A stretch of 64,000 bases of DNA from JANQHO01 sp965218075 (GTDB lineage: Bacteria; Bacteroidota; Bacteroidia; Flavobacteriales; Schleiferiaceae), in the NCBI GenBank assembly GCA_965218075.1, contig CBDCJZ010000003.1, positions 372,001 to 436,000 of the forward strand. Reading direction: 5' to 3'. Below, in pieces: positions 63,017 through 64,000 of the stretch. Position numbers and translations under genes: made by a program. The number at the start of each line of letters is the position of its first letter. The stretch's first letter is position 1. The notes beneath the pieces were generated by a model, which saw only the letters and a list, made by a program, of their open reading frames with translations, did no database searches and was not told the DNA's origin.

Positions 63017-64000
63017 TCACTGCAAAATGATACGCCGGTTCACAGTAGCCTTTTCAGTAATCAGCTGCAATAGGTATACTCCACTGCGATAAGCTCCCAT
63101 CTCTAGCCTTTTTCTATAGCTTCCGCTGAAACTCTCAATCTCATCTTCCAAGACTATTTGTCCCATCATATTAGTGATACGGATCTCCATATCCTCCCCG
63201 AGAGAGGAGCTAAACTCCAGCTTGAAAGCTCCTTCACTAGGATTTGGATAAATGCGAAATGAGCGCTCGAGAAGCTCATCTATACCAATAATGGTTTTAA
63301 TAGACAAGGGTCCTACCCAATTGCTCACATTGCCCACATTGCAGCTGTCCTGTACATAGACATCATAAAAGGTGTTAGGCTTCAAGCCCCTTAAAATGCG
63401 AGGACTAGAAACATTGTATAAGAAAATACCGCTTCCCAGAGGAAAGTTTATAGGCCCATACTCAATATTCCAATTCGAAGCTCCACCGCTAGTCCAGCTC
63501 ACAGTAGCGGTGATTTCAGTAATAGTGTGGAGGTTCAGCCCTGTGGGAGCCAGACAGCCAAGAGTCCTAAAAGTATGAGGACCGGCCCAGCTACTTACAT
63601 GACCTACTCCACAGCTATCCCGAACATAAAATTGATAAGACTGACCAGACGTCAAGCCGCTCACAGTATAAAAAGAGATAGTCGTGGAAATCCGAATTCC
63701 ACTTCCCAGAGTAAATCCCGAAAGACCATATTCCATATCCCAATTATTAGAAATAGAAATCCCACCTGTAATCCACGACAGCCTAGCGTTGGTCTGAGTA
63801 ATATTGGAAGCTCCCAATGACGATGGGGATGGACAGGGCAAAGGGACAGAAAGGGTGGTAAAAGTATGAGGACCAGCCCAGCTACTCACATGACCTACTC
63901 CACAGCTATCCCGAACATAAAATTGATAAGACTGACCAGACGTTAAGCCGCTCACAGTATAAAAAGAGATAGTCGTGGAAATCCGAATTCCACTTCCCAG
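63017..64000 (-). CDS. Secreted T9SS protein with tandem FN3-like repeats, 3' part
   Basis: The frame is open at the right edge, so the N-terminus is outside. At least three FN3-like modules are seen (GLTSGQSYQFYVRDSCGVGH repeated; INWxxGGxSNWNIEYGP), then the type A sorting domain (SFRIYPNPSEGAFKLEFSSS, GVYLLQLITEKATVNRRIIL). A 291-bp module repeats almost exactly at 63560-63709 and 63851-64000. The last 300 bases are nearly identical to those of the neighbouring T9SS gene. It is probably a surface or secreted adhesin-like protein; the function is inferred only from domain type. Confidence 0.87.
   Translation of the reverse strand: MGSGIRISTTISFYTVSGLTSGQSYQFYVRDSCGVGHVSSWAGPHTFTTLSVPLPCPSPSSLGASNITQTNARLSWITGGISISNNWDMEYGLSGFTLGSGIRISTTISFYTVSGLTSGQSYQFYVRDSCGVGHVSSWAGPHTFRTLGCLAPTGLNLHTITEITATVSWTSGGASNWNIEYGPINFPLGSGIFLYNVSSPRILRGLKPNTFYDVYVQDSCNVGNVSNWVGPLSIKTIIGIDELLERSFRIYPNPSEGAFKLEFSSSLGEDMEIRITNMMGQIVLEDEIESFSGSYRKRLEMGAYRSGVYLLQLITEKATVNRRIILQ
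63560..64000. repeat. 291-bp tandem FN3 module repeat
   Basis: About 150 bases ending at 63709 and the last 150 bases of the window are near-identical, offset by 291 bp, exactly 97 codons. The array may continue past the window edge. Confidence 0.8.

Noticed and set aside
1..64000. CRISPR array
   Set aside because: No regularly spaced direct repeats of 24-40 bases were seen. The only tandem arrays are the 9-bp triple at 35011 and the 291-bp FN3 module.
1..64000. rRNA, tmRNA, SRP RNA or a second tRNA
   Set aside because: Only one tRNA-like cloverleaf was found by eye and no rRNA signatures were seen. A covariance-model search would be needed to exclude small RNAs.

Overview
The window looks like a piece of a Bacteroidota chromosome, most probably order Cytophagales. 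The evidence is a FtsZ tail ending in the Bacteroidota peptide NSFLHDNVD, the gliding lipoprotein GldH, type IX secretion C-terminal sorting domains, TAnnTTTG-type -7 promoter boxes and AT-rich DNA with little Shine-Dalgarno sequence. The species is not identifiable. Housekeeping genes are mostly intact. The DNA between them is full of decayed genes: at least five transposase remnants, three dead DNA-modification loci, and broken UspA, FAD-oxidase and secreted-protein genes. This suggests a lineage losing accessory genes, perhaps host-associated (inference).

Layout. 1-1014: 3' part of ftsZ, with a one-base frameshift just before its conserved C-terminal peptide. 1.7-4.2 kb: a Wzz-like chain-length protein and an O-antigen ligase/polymerase. 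4.25-10.7 kb (minus strand): a compact restriction-modification operon of a nuclease-methyltransferase fusion, two DUF4145 genes (one frameshifted, one truncated), HsdS, an OLD/AAA15-like ATPase and a PIN nuclease. Parts are visibly more GC-rich than the surroundings. 11-13.5 kb: RND adaptor and TolC-like channel without the inner-membrane pump. 13.8-17.6 kb: fbp, lysA and aspartate kinase. 18-21.3 kb: IS1 relic, gldH, PBP1A. 21.3-26.2 kb: orphan CoA-transferase subunit A, a T9SS-protein pseudogene, kdsB with a coupled 55-aa gene, a DUF6095-like protein and thiolase. 26.3-28.6 kb: 7TM-HD phosphodiesterase and tRNA-Ser(GCU).

28.9-36 kb is a graveyard: dead beta-class methylase with a truncated DpnII-like endonuclease, pheT, a phage-type protein fragment, a second dead methylase and an ISXO2-like transposase relic. 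36.1-43 kb: POT peptide transporter, DPP4 peptidase, FAD-oxidase pseudogene, VTT membrane protein and glutaryl-CoA dehydrogenase. 43.2-45.8 kb: more IS1595-family relics and a third dead restriction-modification locus. 45.9-50.2 kb: hemB-hemF-hemE and a DAHP synthase without its usual chorismate mutase domain. 50.2-54.4 kb: UspA pseudogene, hflX, a membrane protein, purD and a convergent 56-aa membrane protein. 54.6-55.2 kb: IS1595 relic. 55.4-59.4 kb: M1 peptidase lipoprotein, clpX, clpP. 59.7-64.0 kb: two T9SS cargo proteins with nearly identical 3' ends.

Working together: the Wzz/Wzy pair, KdsB, MFP/TolC and PBP1A build or serve the envelope. GldH and the sorting-domain proteins belong to gliding/type IX secretion. 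LysA and aspartate kinase serve the DAP/lysine route, HemB/E/F tetrapyrrole synthesis, and ClpXP proteolysis. The least ordinary item is the HsdS-linked nuclease-methylase operon carrying an ATPase-PIN pair and DUF4145 genes.
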